Shown here piece after piece: positions 34,085 through 43,131 of a stretch of DNA of 64,000 nucleotides. The notes below the pieces were generated by a model. That model saw only the letters and a program-made list of their open reading frames with translations, was not told where the DNA came from and did not search any database. The position numbers were made by a program, and so were the translations under genes. Positions within the stretch are counted from its first letter, which is position 1. Each line of letters begins with the position of its first letter. The DNA is taken from the NCBI GenBank assembly GCA_016869215.1, contig VGEP01000022.1, positions 1-64,000 on the forward strand. Reading direction: 5' to 3'. This DNA comes from Alphaproteobacteria bacterium (lineage in GTDB: Bacteria > Pseudomonadota > Alphaproteobacteria > Rhizobiales > Xanthobacteraceae).

Positions 34085-34870
34085 ATGGAGCAGGTCAACG
34101 GCACAAGCGATCCCGTCGTGCGGCGGATCGCGGCGCGCGACATCGCCGAGGCGCTGGCGGCAGGCCTGAGGGACTTCCGGGCGATGCCTTTCTACGGACT
34201 GATGTTCGGCGCGCTTTACGCGGTCGGAGGCATTGCGATCGTGCTGTCGGTCACGGCCCTCGGCATGACCTATCTCGCCTATCCGCTCGCGGCCGGGTTT
34301 GCGCTGATCGGCCCGTTCGTCGCGGCGGGCCTCTACGAGGTGAGCCGTCAGCGCGAGACCGGCGGGACGCCGTCGCTTGCGGGCATCTGGTCCGCCATCC
34401 GAAGCCGCCCCGAAATCGGCTGGATGGCGTTCGTGACGCTCTTCATCTTTGTCATCTGGATGTATCAGGTGCGCTTCCTGATGGCGCTGTTTCTCGGATT
34501 GAACGCGTCGTTTTCAAGCCTGCAGCAATTCCTCACGGTCGTCCTGACCACCACCGAGGGCCTGCTGTTTCTTGGCATCGGCAACGTGGTGGGGGCGATT
34601 CTTTCGCTGCTCTTGTTCTCGCTGACGGTGGTCTCGTTTCCGCTACTGCTCGACCGCGAGGTCGATTTTGTGACCGCCATGATCACCAGCGTGCGCGCGG
34701 TCGTGACGAGCCCGGCGCCGATGATCGGCTGGGCCGCCGTGATCGTGGTGCTCTTGATCGTGTCGGTACTGCCGTTCTTCCTGGGGCTTTTGGTGACGCT
34801 GCCCGTGTTGGGCCACGCGACCTGGCATCTCTATCGGCGCGTCGTTGCACCCGCACACAGCGCTGCTTAG
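34085..34870 (+). CDS. DUF2189 membrane protein, possibly oxygen-regulated
   Basis: A 261-residue polytopic membrane protein with about six helices. The N-terminal RRIAARDIAEALAAGLRDF and LGMTYLAYPLAAGFALIGPF are typical of the DUF2189 family, whose members are sometimes described as cytochrome-oxidase-subunit-I-like; the biochemical role is unknown. The ATG at 34085 starts the recognisable domain. An FNR/FixK-type box upstream suggests expression in low oxygen. A weak 7-bp stem follows the stop (34874-34880 with 34894-34900). Confidence 0.8.
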   Translation: MEQVNGTSDPVVRRIAARDIAEALAAGLRDFRAMPFYGLMFGALYAVGGIAIVLSVTALGMTYLAYPLAAGFALIGPFVAAGLYEVSRQRETGGTPSLAGIWSAIRSRPEIGWMAFVTLFIFVIWMYQVRFLMALFLGLNASFSSLQQFLTVVLTTTEGLLFLGIGNVVGAILSLLLFSLTVVSFPLLLDREVDFVTAMITSVRAVVTSPAPMIGWAAVIVVLLIVSVLPFFLGLLVTLPVLGHATWHLYRRVVAPAHSAA

Positions 34871-34999
34871 CAACGGCGCTCCGTTACCGCCGCAGCGCCG
34901 CTTTCCGGCCCGAAGACTGACCGACAATTCCCATTTTGCGCCGCATTGAAGTCACGCGGCGCAGCCGAAATGGCCTCGTCTCAGATCAGGGGGAGGCCA

Positions 35000-35671
35000 A
35001 TGAACATCGCCATTGCACGCATCGCAGTCCTCGCGGCAACCGTGGCGTTCGGCACGGCGTTCGCCGGCGCGGCCAAGGCCGCGTGCGGAGACCTCGTTTG
35101 CGGCCTGATCGGCCAGATCGGAATCGCCGTTCAAAAGGGACCGCATGTCGCGGCTGAAGAGTCTGCGGTCCAAAACGCCGCGGCAGCGGCGACGACGGCC
35201 GGTGCGCACGACGCGCGCACCATTGTTCGAAAGCCGAAGCGCTACATTCGGGCGGCGGCCAAGAAACGTCCCACTGTCACGAAACGCCTGACCGCACCAA
35301 AAAAGCAACGGCGGCAACCGCCAATGCCGGCGACACTGCCCGAACGCGATCCGGTACCGGTCGTGGCGCCGGACGAGGTCAATGCCATCGATCTTGCAGC
35401 GGGACCTGAGCCCGCGGCCGACGGCGAACAGGATGCGTCCGCCGACGAATTGCCGCCCAACGGAATCCGCACCGACGAGGCGGCGCGCAAGGCCCTTGCA
35501 TTGGCGCTTTACGACAAAGCGCACCGGCTGCGAGATGCGCCCACGGCTCCGCAGGCCATGCCCCGGCTTGAAGAGTCCCGGGTCGGGAAATCCTGGCTTG
35601 AACGGATGTGGACCGTCGTCGCGGATGCGTTTGGAGCGGTCCATGCCGCCGTGCGGACCCTCGTCGGCTGA
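35000..35671 (+). CDS. Secreted hypothetical protein with a basic and an acidic segment
   Basis: A 223-residue protein. The signal peptide (IARIAVLAATVAFGTAFAGA) is followed by a Cys pair (ACGDLVCGLIGQIG), a Lys/Arg-rich middle (KRPTVTKRLTAPKKQRRQ), an acidic stretch (EPAADGEQDASADEL) and a C-terminal amphipathic part ending GAVHAAVRTLVG. I recognise no family. The start at 35000 is supported by gggagg at 34991-34996. The charge pattern suggests an extended, disordered envelope protein. Confidence 0.6.
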   Translation: MNIAIARIAVLAATVAFGTAFAGAAKAACGDLVCGLIGQIGIAVQKGPHVAAEESAVQNAAAAATTAGAHDARTIVRKPKRYIRAAAKKRPTVTKRLTAPKKQRRQPPMPATLPERDPVPVVAPDEVNAIDLAAGPEPAADGEQDASADELPPNGIRTDEAARKALALALYDKAHRLRDAPTAPQAMPRLEESRVGKSWLERMWTVVADAFGAVHAAVRTLVG

Positions 35672-35786
35672 CTGACGCCCTGCGCGCGGCACGGGGCGAC
35701 GCCGCGCGCCGCGCTGAGCTAGGATGGCAGGCGCTGAAAGCAGACCTTGCTTTCGGGGCCTGCCATCGGGAGTTCAGAGCGACCGC

Positions 35787-37193
35787 ATGACCACGCCGTC
35801 CAATTCGCCCTATGCGGCCGACCTTCGCGGCTTCATCGAGTTTCTCGACAAGGAGCATCCGGAGCACATCGTTCGAATCTCGAAGGAGGTCGATCCGAAT
35901 TTCGGCGTGTCCGGCATCCTCGAACGGCTGGAGCGCGACGGGAAGTTTCCGCTGGTGATCTTCGAGAACGTCAAGGGTTCGAAGATTCCGCTGGTCGCCA
36001 ACATGCACGCGAGCTTCGAGCGGTTGCGGCTGTCGCTCGGCATGGAACACGGCGGCGTCAAGGAATTCGTGAAAGAGTGCGCGGCGCGGCAAGCGCATCC
36101 GCTCGATCCGGTCAGGGTGGAGAGCGCGCCGGTGCAGGAGGTGGTGCGGCAGGGCGGCGACGTGGACGTCGAGGAACTGCCGGTCTGCACCTACCACGAG
36201 AAGGACGCCGGCAAATACATCACGGCGGGGCTTGCGGTGATGCGCGATCCGGAAACCGGCATCAACAACGTCGGCATCTATCGCCACCAAGTGCACGAAA
36301 AGAACCTGCTCGGCGTGCAGCTCTCCGAAACCGCCGACGGCAACATCATCTGGAAGAAGTACGAAAAGCGCGGCCTGCCCTGCCCGATCGCCATCGTGAT
36401 CGGGCACCATCCGGCGTTCTTCATCGGCTCGCTGTGCTTTTCAACGCTCGATTCCGACGAGCTTCGCATTGCGGGCGGCATGCTGCAGCGGCCGGTGCCG
36501 CTGGTCCGCTGCAAGACCATCCCGCTCGACGTCCCGGCCAACGCCGAGATCGTGCTGGAATGCGAAATCCGCCCGGTCGAGCGGCGCGCCGAGGCGCCGT
36601 TCGGGGAATATCCGGGAACCTACGGGCCGCGCCGCATGAATCCCGTGCTCGACGTGAAGGCGATCACCCACCGCCGCAATCCGCTCTACCAGAACGCCTT
36701 CGTCGGCCACGCCGACAACCTGCTGCTTTCGGGCTTGCTGCGCACGACGTTCATCGAGGACACCGTCAAGATCGCCTGCCCGACCGTGCGCGCGGTCAAC
36801 GTGCCGCGCGCCGGGCGTTTCCGGTTCATCTGCTACGTCGCGATCGAAAAGATGAACGAGGGCGAGGCCAAGCTCGCCGCCATGGCCGCCTTCGTCGCCG
36901 ATCCGTTTTTGAAATTCGTGGTGGTGGTCGACCACGACGTCGACATCGACAACGACACCGACGTGCTGCATGCAATCGCCACGCGCGTGCGCGCCGACCA
37001 GGACACGTTCATGGTGCCCTACGCCAAGGGCTCGCCGCTCGACCCCGCGTCCTACGATCCGGCCGGCGGCTCGCCGCTCGTGACCAAGATGGGCATCGAC
37101 GCCACGCGCAAGAGCAACTACCCGGACGAAATCTCTGTGCCGGGTTTCGAAGCCATCGACATGGCCGCGTTCATTCCGGGCTACAAGCCGTAG
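35787..37193 (+). CDS. UbiD-family decarboxylase
   Basis: A 468-residue protein of the prenylated-FMN-dependent UbiD superfamily. Landmarks are PLVIFENVKGSKIPLVANM, TYHEKDAGKYITAGL, the NVGIYRHQVHEKNLLGVQ region and the catalytic-domain ECEIRPVERRAEAPFGEYPG with the E/R/E residues typical of the family. It catalyses reversible decarboxylation of an aromatic or alpha,beta-unsaturated acid. No ubiX gene is seen in the window. The substrate is open; ubiquinone synthesis is possible but unproven. A dyad repeat starts immediately after the stop. Confidence 0.88.
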   Translation: MTTPSNSPYAADLRGFIEFLDKEHPEHIVRISKEVDPNFGVSGILERLERDGKFPLVIFENVKGSKIPLVANMHASFERLRLSLGMEHGGVKEFVKECAARQAHPLDPVRVESAPVQEVVRQGGDVDVEELPVCTYHEKDAGKYITAGLAVMRDPETGINNVGIYRHQVHEKNLLGVQLSETADGNIIWKKYEKRGLPCPIAIVIGHHPAFFIGSLCFSTLDSDELRIAGGMLQRPVPLVRCKTIPLDVPANAEIVLECEIRPVERRAEAPFGEYPGTYGPRRMNPVLDVKAITHRRNPLYQNAFVGHADNLLLSGLLRTTFIEDTVKIACPTVRAVNVPRAGRFRFICYVAIEKMNEGEAKLAAMAAFVADPFLKFVVVVDHDVDIDNDTDVLHAIATRVRADQDTFMVPYAKGSPLDPASYDPAGGSPLVTKMGIDATRKSNYPDEISVPGFEAIDMAAFIPGYKP

Positions 37194-37240
37194 GGCATGA
37201 TCCCGAAAAGTGGCATCCGGTTTTCGGACAAGATCATGCC
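37194..37240. repeat. 47-bp dyad repeat, family B
   Basis: Nested inverted repeats, GGCATGATC/GATCATGCC outside and CCGAAAA/TTTTCGG inside, begin at the base after the UbiD-type stop codon and lie between convergent genes. I recall near-identical elements scattered through Rhizobiales genomes. It could serve as a transcription end or mRNA-stabilising structure. Confidence 0.75.
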
Positions 37241-37296
37241 AAATGAAAAGCGAGCGGTTCCGGACGCCCGGAACCGCCGCACCTCAATGCCGCCGC

Positions 37297-37770
37297 TCAG
37301 TGCCCGTGATGGCCGCCCTGCGCGGGCGCGGCGCCGACCGCCTCGACCACGTACTCGACCTCGATGCTGCCGGCCTTCTCGAAGGTGAGTGTGCCCTTGA
37401 CGCGCTCGCCCTTCACGAACGGCTGCTTCAGATTCATGAACATCAGATGATACGAGCCGGGCTTCAGCTCCACCGTCGCACCGGGCTTAAGCTCCAGGCC
37501 CTTGGGCAGCGCCCGCATCCGCATCATGCCGTCGCTCATGCGCATCTCGTGAATCTCGAACCGGCCTGCAGCCGGCGACGAGCCGCCGACCAGGCGGTCG
37601 GGCTCCTTGCCGGTGTTGACGATGGTGAGATAGCCGCCGGCGACGCTTGCGCCCTTGGGCGTGGCGCGCGCCCAGGGGTGTTTGATCTCCAAGGGACCGA
37701 GCCTGTAGTCATGCGCCGTTGCCGCACCGGATATCAGCGCGAGCATGGCGGCAAGCAGTATCTGTTTCAT
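37297..37770 (-). CDS. PCu(A)C-type periplasmic copper chaperone
   Basis: A 157-residue protein with signal peptide (MKQILLAAMLALISGAATA). The domain has HPWARATPKGASVAGGYLTI and the Cu(I)-binding His/Met set in FEIHEMRMSDGMMRM and SYHLMFMNL, matching the family's H-M-...-HxM pattern. The C-terminus ends in GGHHGH, which may bind more copper. Such chaperones deliver Cu(I) to the CuA/CuB sites of cytochrome oxidase. A DUF2946-like gene lies 73 bases upstream on the same strand, as often seen in copper loci. Confidence 0.9.
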   Translation of the reverse strand: MKQILLAAMLALISGAATAHDYRLGPLEIKHPWARATPKGASVAGGYLTIVNTGKEPDRLVGGSSPAAGRFEIHEMRMSDGMMRMRALPKGLELKPGATVELKPGSYHLMFMNLKQPFVKGERVKGTLTFEKAGSIEVEYVVEAVGAAPAQGGHHGH

Positions 37771-37843
37771 GGAATGGCTCCGAATCGGGACGTGAATGCG
37801 CGCATCTCTCGGCGCGCGGGTCGATGCTCAAACCTGCCGGAGT

Positions 37844-38203
37844 TCAGGCGAGCGGAGGCGCGCGGGGATTCTGCGGCCCGCGATCGGCGATACGCAGCGG
37901 AGCGCTGTAGCCGGCCGGGGCCAGAATTTCCGCCGCCGGCAGCACGGCCTTCGACACAGCGACGGCATCCGGCGGCGCTCCGGACACGGCCTGTCCCGGA
38001 TACGCACACAGCGCCTGGCACTGACGGGAATGATCCTGCGGATGGGGCGCGCCGGACGAATCGCCGCCGGAACAGAGCTCCCCCAGTTGCACGGAAAGTT
38101 GCGCCGGTATCGCTGGCCCGAACGCCAGGAGCAACGCCTTCAACGCCACCGCATAGGCGGCGGCGAGAGCCACGGCTCGGGAACAAAGGCGGCGGGCTTC
38201 CAT
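37844..38203 (-). CDS. Small exported protein, DUF2946-like
   Basis: A 119-residue protein with a hydrophobic N-terminal segment (VALAAAYAVALKALLLAF). A Cys/His-bearing middle (ELCSGGDSSGAPHPQDHSRQ followed by CQALC) could bind a metal. The pattern and the place in front of a PCu(A)C gene recall DUF2946 proteins found in copper loci. The family assignment is tentative. It is probably the first gene of a two-gene unit with the copper chaperone. Confidence 0.55.
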   Translation of the reverse strand: MEARRLCSRAVALAAAYAVALKALLLAFGPAIPAQLSVQLGELCSGGDSSGAPHPQDHSRQCQALCAYPGQAVSGAPPDAVAVSKAVLPAAEILAPAGYSAPLRIADRGPQNPRAPPLA

Positions 38204-38277
38204 TCAGGAGCTATAGCTGCGTCGCGCCTGTCCGCCAAGTTTGTGGTAATCTACAAAATAAGCCCAAGAAGGCCACC

Positions 38278-38592
38278 GTGACCGACAAGACACCGCACCA
38301 TACCGAGGGCCGGATTCTGAAGTTCCGGCCGCGCGGGTCGCTGTTCGCACGGCATGTCCCCCGCCCGCCGCCGGTGGAAGACCTCGGCAAGTTCGAGCGC
38401 GCGCCCGACCAGCCGGACGACTACCGGCACCGTATGAAGATGAACGGCCTCGCGCTGGCCGTAACCATCGTGCTGGTCGCAGCCGGCATCTGGATCGCGG
38501 ACACGATGGCGCAGATGCGCAAGAACCAGGACTGCTATCTGGCGGGCCGCCCGGCCTGCACCCAGGTGCCGCCTCCAACCGCGCAGCGCTGA
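38278..38592 (+). CDS. Small single-pass membrane protein
   Basis: A 104-residue protein from a GTG preceded by aagaagg (38266-38272). A basic N-terminal cytoplasmic part (HTEGRILKFRPRGSLFARHV) is followed by one transmembrane helix (ALAVTIVLVAAGIWIADTMA) and a short tail with two cysteines (DCYLAGRPACTQ). I recall similar short proteins in Bradyrhizobiaceae but no function. It is divergent from the DUF2946-like gene with a 74-base gap. Confidence 0.65.
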   Translation: MTDKTPHHTEGRILKFRPRGSLFARHVPRPPPVEDLGKFERAPDQPDDYRHRMKMNGLALAVTIVLVAAGIWIADTMAQMRKNQDCYLAGRPACTQVPPPTAQR

Positions 38593-38610
38593 CGCGGCAC
38601 GTGCGTCGGT

Positions 38611-38952
38611 CTATTGCCGAACGACAGTGACCGGCGCGAGCCCGGAAAACTGCAACGCACGCGCGCCGGCCGGCGTCAGATCGATGACCCGGCCGCGAAT
38701 GAACGGGCCGCGGTCGTTGATGCGGACGACGACGCTCTTGCCATTCTTGCGGTTGATGACCGTAACCTTGGTGCCGAACGGCAGCGTCCTGTGCGCGGCG
38801 GTCAGGCCGGCCGGATTCGCACGCTCTCCGCTCGCGGTCTTGCGGCCGCTGTAGTTGTAAACGGACGCGATTCCGGATTCCGCCGCGGCGGGCGCGATTG
38901 CAGGCAGGCTCAGCAGGCACGACAAGCCCAATGCAAATGCAGTCCTGAGCAT
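38611..38952 (-). CDS. RlpA-like double-psi beta-barrel protein
   Basis: A protein of 113 residues from the ATG at 38952, which follows a ggagg site. It has a signal peptide (FALGLSCLLSLPAIAPAAA) and a DPBB domain: GIASVYNYSGRKTASGERAN, AAHRTLPFGTKVTV, VVVRINDRGPF and GRVIDLTPAGARAL. The conserved His and Asp of RlpA-type septal lytic transglycosylases are present. No SPOR domain is attached, so it is a minimal form. It probably acts on peptidoglycan in the periplasm. Confidence 0.85.
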   Translation of the reverse strand: MLRTAFALGLSCLLSLPAIAPAAAESGIASVYNYSGRKTASGERANPAGLTAAHRTLPFGTKVTVINRKNGKSVVVRINDRGPFIRGRVIDLTPAGARALQFSGLAPVTVVRQ

Positions 38953-39001
38953 TCCGGAAACCTCCATCGATGTTGGGGGAAGCCGGGGGCAATCTGCGGC
39001 A

Positions 39002-39021
39002 ATCGTGACGCCATCGTGACG
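39002..39021. promoter_or_regulatory. Direct repeat resembling a Pho box
   Basis: ATCGTGACG occurs twice with 11-base spacing (39002-39010 and 39013-39021). On the other strand each unit carries GTCA, the core of PhoB half-sites, at Pho-box spacing. It lies between rlpA and phnD. The match to the full CTGTCAT consensus is poor, so this is tentative. Confidence 0.25.
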
Positions 39022-39164
39022 TCTGTCGCACGATCCAGAACAAACGAATATTCATTCACAGTTCCCAGGAGTTGCGAAATTTCATTGCGCCGGGCGTTGC
39101 CGCACGGAAATGCCCCGCGTATCGTTAACGCGAGTTCGTCCAAAGCCGGAGCTGGGAGGAAACC

Positions 39165-40220
39165 ATGCGCGTTCGTTTGGTGGCATCGCTGGGAGCCGCG
39201 GCCGTCGCAGCGGCAAGCCTCGCAACGGTCCCCGGTCCGGCGGTAGCGCAGGGCGACACGTGCAAGAACCGCGGGCAGCTCGATCTGCAATATTGCGACG
39301 AGAACAAGGATCTCGTGGCCGACGTTCCGAAGGACCCGAAACGCTGGCGCGATCCTTCGACGCTGGTCTTCGCCTATACGCCGGTCGAGGACCCGGCGGT
39401 CTACGCCAACGTGTTCAAGCCGTTCATCGACTATCTGAAGACCTGCACCGGCAAGAACGTGGTCTATTACCCGGTGAATTCCAACTCGGCGCAGATCGAG
39501 GCGATGCGCTCGGGCCGCCTGCATGTCGCGGGCTTCTCCACCGGCCCGACCGGCTTCGCAGTCAACATGGCGGGCGCGATCCCGTTCGCCGCCAAGGGCA
39601 CCGAGAAGCAGGTGCGCGGCTATCAGTTGCTCGCGCTGGTCAAGACGTCGAGCCCGTATCAGAAACTCGCTGACCTCAAGGGCAAGCGCGTCGCCCATAC
39701 TTCTCCATCGTCGAACTCCGGCAACCTGGCGCCGCGCGTGCTGTTCCCGCCTGAAGGCCTCAAGCCCGACGACGACTACAAGCCGCTGATGTCAGGCGGG
39801 CACGACAAGTCGACGCTCGGCGTGGCGTCGGGCGACTACGACATGGCGCCCGTTGCGTCGGACGTTTACGAACGCATGGTGACGCGCGGCACGGTCAAGG
39901 GCAGCGACTTCCGCATCATCTTCAAGAGCCAGGTGTTTCCGACCTCGTCGTTCGCCTATGCGCACGACCTGAAGCCCGAGCTTGCCAAGAAGATGCTCGA
40001 CTGCTTCTACGCCTACCGCTTCCCGCCGGCGATGCAGAAGGAGTTCAACGGCGACGACCGGTTCTTCCCGATCACCTATCAGAAGGACTGGGCGGTGGTA
40101 CGCGACGTGGCCGAGAAGACCGGCACGCCGTACAACAAGGCGGCCTACGACCGCGAGGTCAAACGCGAGGCCGAGGCGGCTGCGAAGAAGAAGCAGCAGC
40201 AAGCACCGCCGAAGCAATAG
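39165..40220 (+). CDS. phnD: Phosphonate/phosphate-type ABC transporter substrate-binding protein
   Basis: A 351-residue periplasmic receptor with signal peptide (ending PGPAVAQ). Family features are [20 protein letters not shown], the ligand-loop [17 protein letters not shown] and [16 protein letters not shown] lysine/glutamine-rich C-terminal tail ([14 protein letters not shown]) is unusual but plausible. It begins a four-gene operon with phnC and two permeases. The same architecture is found in PhnCDE and in rhizobial PhoCDET, so the ligand may be phosphonate, phosphite or phosphate. Confidence 0.9.
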   Translation: MRVRLVASLGAAAVAAASLATVPGPAVAQGDTCKNRGQLDLQYCDENKDLVADVPKDPKRWRDPSTLVFAYTPVEDPAVYANVFKPFIDYLKTCTGKNVVYYPVNSNSAQIEAMRSGRLHVAGFSTGPTGFAVNMAGAIPFAAKGTEKQVRGYQLLALVKTSSPYQKLADLKGKRVAHTSPSSNSGNLAPRVLFPPEGLKPDDDYKPLMSGGHDKSTLGVASGDYDMAPVASDVYERMVTRGTVKGSDFRIIFKSQVFPTSSFAYAHDLKPELAKKMLDCFYAYRFPPAMQKEFNGDDRFFPITYQKDWAVVRDVAEKTGTPYNKAAYDREVKREAEAAAKKKQQQAPPKQ

Positions 40221-40225
40221 CCGGC

Positions 40226-41029
40226 ATGGATGCGGCCGCCACCTTTCAGCCGAACGCGGCCGAGGCCGGCATCGACCGGTCGCTGATCGTTCGCAACCTG
40301 ACCAAGGCCTATCGCGCCGGTCAGCCGGTGTTGCGCGACGTCTCGATTGCGTTCGCGCCGCGCGGCGTGACCGCGGTCATCGGACCGTCCGGCACCGGAA
40401 AATCGACTTTGATCCGTTGCATCAACCGGCTGGTCGATCCGACCGCCGGCGAACTCCTGTTCCGCGGCGACGACCTCGCCAAGCTGCGCGGACGCGCGTT
40501 GCGTGAGGCGCGCCGCCGGATCGGCATGGTTTTCCAGGAATACAACCTCGTCGAACGGCTGACGGTGATCGAGAACGTGCTGTGCGGACGATTGGGCTAT
40601 GTGCCGGTGTGGCGGGCCTGGGCGCGGCGCTTCGACTCGAAAGACGTCGACCGCGCGTTCCAACTCATCGACGCTGTGGGCCTCACCGCGTTCGCGACCC
40701 AGCGCGCCGACCAGCTATCCGGCGGGCAGCGGCAGCGAGTCGGCATCGCGCGCGCGCTGATGCAGGAGCCGGACCTGATCCTCGCCGACGAGCCGACCTC
40801 CTCGCTCGATCCCAAGACCTCGGTCGAGATCATGGAACTGATCGCGAGCCGCGCCGGCGAGCGCGACATCCCGGCGATCGTCAATATCCACAACGTCGCG
40901 CTGGCGCGGCGCTTCGCCGACCGCATCATCGGCATGTCGAAGGGCTCGATTGTGTTCGACGGCAAACCGCAGGAGTTGGAGGACTCGCACCTGCTCCAGA
41001 TCTACGGCGGCGAAGGATGGCTCGAATGA
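40226..41029 (+). CDS. phnC: Phosphonate-type ABC transporter ATPase
   Basis: A 267-residue ABC ATPase with Walker [11 protein letters not shown]-loop [13 protein letters not shown], the PhnC-typical [16 protein letters not shown] insertion, signature [17 protein letters not shown] and Walker [14 protein letters not shown]. It starts 5 bases after phnD and overlaps the first permease gene by ATGA. It energises the import of phosphonate-like ligands through the two permeases encoded downstream. Confidence 0.92.
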   Translation: MDAAATFQPNAAEAGIDRSLIVRNLTKAYRAGQPVLRDVSIAFAPRGVTAVIGPSGTGKSTLIRCINRLVDPTAGELLFRGDDLAKLRGRALREARRRIGMVFQEYNLVERLTVIENVLCGRLGYVPVWRAWARRFDSKDVDRAFQLIDAVGLTAFATQRADQLSGGQRQRVGIARALMQEPDLILADEPTSSLDPKTSVEIMELIASRAGERDIPAIVNIHNVALARRFADRIIGMSKGSIVFDGKPQELEDSHLLQIYGGEGWLE

Positions 41030-41823
41030 GCCAGGCCGGGCCGGTCCAGCCGCGCGTCGCGTTTCCGCCGAACTGGACGTCGCGCATCGTAACTGTAGCG
41101 ATCTGTGCCTACGTGGTCTATGCCGCGCAAATCGTGGACTTCACCTGGGCGCGCTTTCTGACCGGACTCGATCAGGGCCGCCGATTCGTCGCGCGGATGT
41201 TTCCGCCCGACTTTTCCGCCGACAAGCTCGACCTGCTCTACGGCGGCCTGGTCGAGAGCATGCAGATTGCGATCCTTGCCACCGTTTTCGGCACCCTGAT
41301 CTCGCTGCCGCTCGGTATTGCCGCAGCCCGCAATCTGGCGCCGGCTCCGATCGCGTGGGCCGCGCGAGGCGCGATTGCGCTGTTCCGCACCCTGCATCCC
41401 ATTGTGATCGCGATTCTGTTCGTCAAGGCGGTCGGCTTCGGCGCACTCGCCGGCACCTTGGCGCTGACTGTGGCTTCGGTCGGCTTCGTGTCGAAGCTTG
41501 TGGCGGAGGCGGTCGAGGAAATGTCGATGGCGCAGGTCGAAGCGGTGCGCGCCACAGGCGCCTCGTTCGCGAGCGTCATCGTCATGGGTGTGTTTCCGCA
41601 GGTGATGCCGCGCTTCATCGGCTTCACCGCCTACGAACTGGACTCGAACCTTCGCAACTCGGCGCTGGTCGGGATCGTTGGCGGCGGCGGCATCGGTGCG
41701 CCGCTGTTTACGGCGTTCCAGCGCTTCGACTACGATTTCGTGCTGACCATCGTGCTCGCGATCATCGCGATCGTGATGGTGGGTGAAGTCGTCTCCGGCT
41801 GGATGCGGAGGCTGTTCCAATGA
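41026..41823 (+). CDS. phnE: Phosphonate-type ABC transporter permease, first copy
   Basis: A 265-residue inner-membrane protein with about five or six helices. The PhnE core is clear: [36 protein letters not shown] and the EAA-loop [20 protein letters not shown]. Overlaps of ATGA type on both sides imply coupled translation with phnC and the second permease. It probably forms a heterodimeric channel with the next gene product. Confidence 0.9.
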   Translation: MSQAGPVQPRVAFPPNWTSRIVTVAICAYVVYAAQIVDFTWARFLTGLDQGRRFVARMFPPDFSADKLDLLYGGLVESMQIAILATVFGTLISLPLGIAAARNLAPAPIAWAARGAIALFRTLHPIVIAILFVKAVGFGALAGTLALTVASVGFVSKLVAEAVEEMSMAQVEAVRATGASFASVIVMGVFPQVMPRFIGFTAYELDSNLRNSALVGIVGGGGIGAPLFTAFQRFDYDFVLTIVLAIIAIVMVGEVVSGWMRRLFQ

Positions 41824-42650
41824 CGGACTCCGGCCTGCTGCCGTCGGGACCGGCCGGACAGCGGCTCCGGCAATGGCAGCGGTTCACGCCGCTGCAGCGC
41901 GTGGCACGGGCGGGGTTCTATGTCGGAGTCCTGATCGCCATTATCTGGGCGATGCGGACCATCCAGATCATCCCGGAATTTCTGTACGACGCGCCGCAGC
42001 AGACCGCGGACCTGTTCGTGCGGATGTGGCCGATCGACTGGTCCTGGTACCCCAAGACCGTCCATGCGGCGCTGATCGAGACGCTGCACACGGCGACGCT
42101 CGGCACAATCCTCGCGGTCCTCTTGGCATCTCCCGTGGCGCTGATGGTGGCGCGCAATGTCACGCGCTCCGTCGTTCTCAACAACGTCGGCCGCCTGATC
42201 CTGGTCGCGACCCGCTCGGTTCACTCGCTGATGTGGGCGCTGTTTTTCGTGGCGGTGTTCGGTCCCGGCGCGCTCGCCGGAGTGCTGGCGATCGCCGTGC
42301 ACTCCATCGGGTTCACCGGAAAGTTCCTGTCGGAGGCGATCGAGGAAGCCAAGCCCGGCCCGCTCGAAGCGCTGGTCGCAACCGGCGCGCCCCCGGCCGC
42401 GGTCTTGATCAAGGGCATCTGGCCCCAGGTGAAGCCCGCGTTCCTGGCGATTGCGATGTTCCGCTGGGACATCAACGTCCGCGAATCTGCGGTTCTCGGC
42501 CTGGTCGGCGGCGGCGGCCTCGGAATGGCGCTCGATACCGCCCTGTCGAACCTCTATTGGGACCAGGCTGGCCTGGTCCTGGTGGTCATTTTGGCGGTGG
42601 TGATCGTGACCGAAATCGTCACCGCCTGGGCCCGCAGCCGGATCATCTGA
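41820..42650 (+). CDS. phnE: Phosphonate-type ABC transporter permease, second copy
   Basis: A 276-residue permease related to the preceding one but diverged. It has ETLHTATLGTILAVLLASPV, MVARNVTRSVVLNNVGR and the coupling loop EALVATGAPPAAVLIKGIWP. The paired permeases recall PhoE and PhoT of rhizobial phosphate uptake systems. It is the last gene of the operon. No C-P lyase genes follow; the lipid A cluster starts 175 bases later. Confidence 0.9.
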   Translation: MTDSGLLPSGPAGQRLRQWQRFTPLQRVARAGFYVGVLIAIIWAMRTIQIIPEFLYDAPQQTADLFVRMWPIDWSWYPKTVHAALIETLHTATLGTILAVLLASPVALMVARNVTRSVVLNNVGRLILVATRSVHSLMWALFFVAVFGPGALAGVLAIAVHSIGFTGKFLSEAIEEAKPGPLEALVATGAPPAAVLIKGIWPQVKPAFLAIAMFRWDINVRESAVLGLVGGGGLGMALDTALSNLYWDQAGLVLVVILAVVIVTEIVTAWARSRII

Positions 42651-42688
42651 CCGGGCTTTGCGGCTGAAATCGCTTCGATTTTCCCGCA

Positions 42689-42717
42689 TTGAACTCCCCG
42701 CCCCTCTTCGCTATACG
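42689..42717 (+). promoter_or_regulatory. Candidate promoter of the acpXL operon
   Basis: TTGAAC and TATACG are separated by exactly 17 bases, about 109 bases before the acpXL ATG. Both hexamers match the sigma-70 consensus in four of six positions. The leader in between would be about 100 bases. Confidence 0.4.
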
Positions 42718-42825
42718 GGCATTCGGCTCACCCAAGGGGGATGACCGGGGCGGATCGATGCACGGCCCGGGCGCCGCGCCGCCTCGGGCGTGGCGGGAAA
42801 ACTGTTGTCATTCAAGGATTTAGAG

Positions 42826-43107
42826 ATGTCGTCGACGTTCGATACGGTGGCCAACATCATTGCCGAGACCTGCGACATCCAGCGCGACACGATCAAGCCG
42901 GAGAGCCATGCGATCGACGATCTCGGCATCGACAGCCTGGATTTCCTGGATATCGCCTTCGCCATCGACAAGGCGTTCGGTATCAAGCTGCCGCTCGAGC
43001 AGTGGACGCAGGAAGTCAACGACGGCAAAGCCACGACCGAACAGTATTTCGTGCTGAAGAACCTTTGTGCCCGCATCGACGACCTGGTCGCCGCCAAGGG
43101 TCGATGA
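42826..43107 (+). CDS. acpXL: Acyl carrier protein AcpXL for very-long-chain fatty acid
   Basis: A protein of 93 residues from the ATG at 42826. The phosphopantetheine site is [16 protein letters not shown], with Ser37. The distinctive [20 protein letters not shown] segment matches the specialised AcpXL that carries the C28-type hydroxy fatty acid destined for lipid A in Rhizobiales. It heads the cluster fabZ-fabF2-fabF1-adh-lpxXL, which is the established order for this pathway. The product is cytoplasmic. Confidence 0.92.
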   Translation: MSSTFDTVANIIAETCDIQRDTIKPESHAIDDLGIDSLDFLDIAFAIDKAFGIKLPLEQWTQEVNDGKATTEQYFVLKNLCARIDDLVAAKGR

Positions 43108-43131
43108 AGCGACGACGATGTCAGGGGCCCA

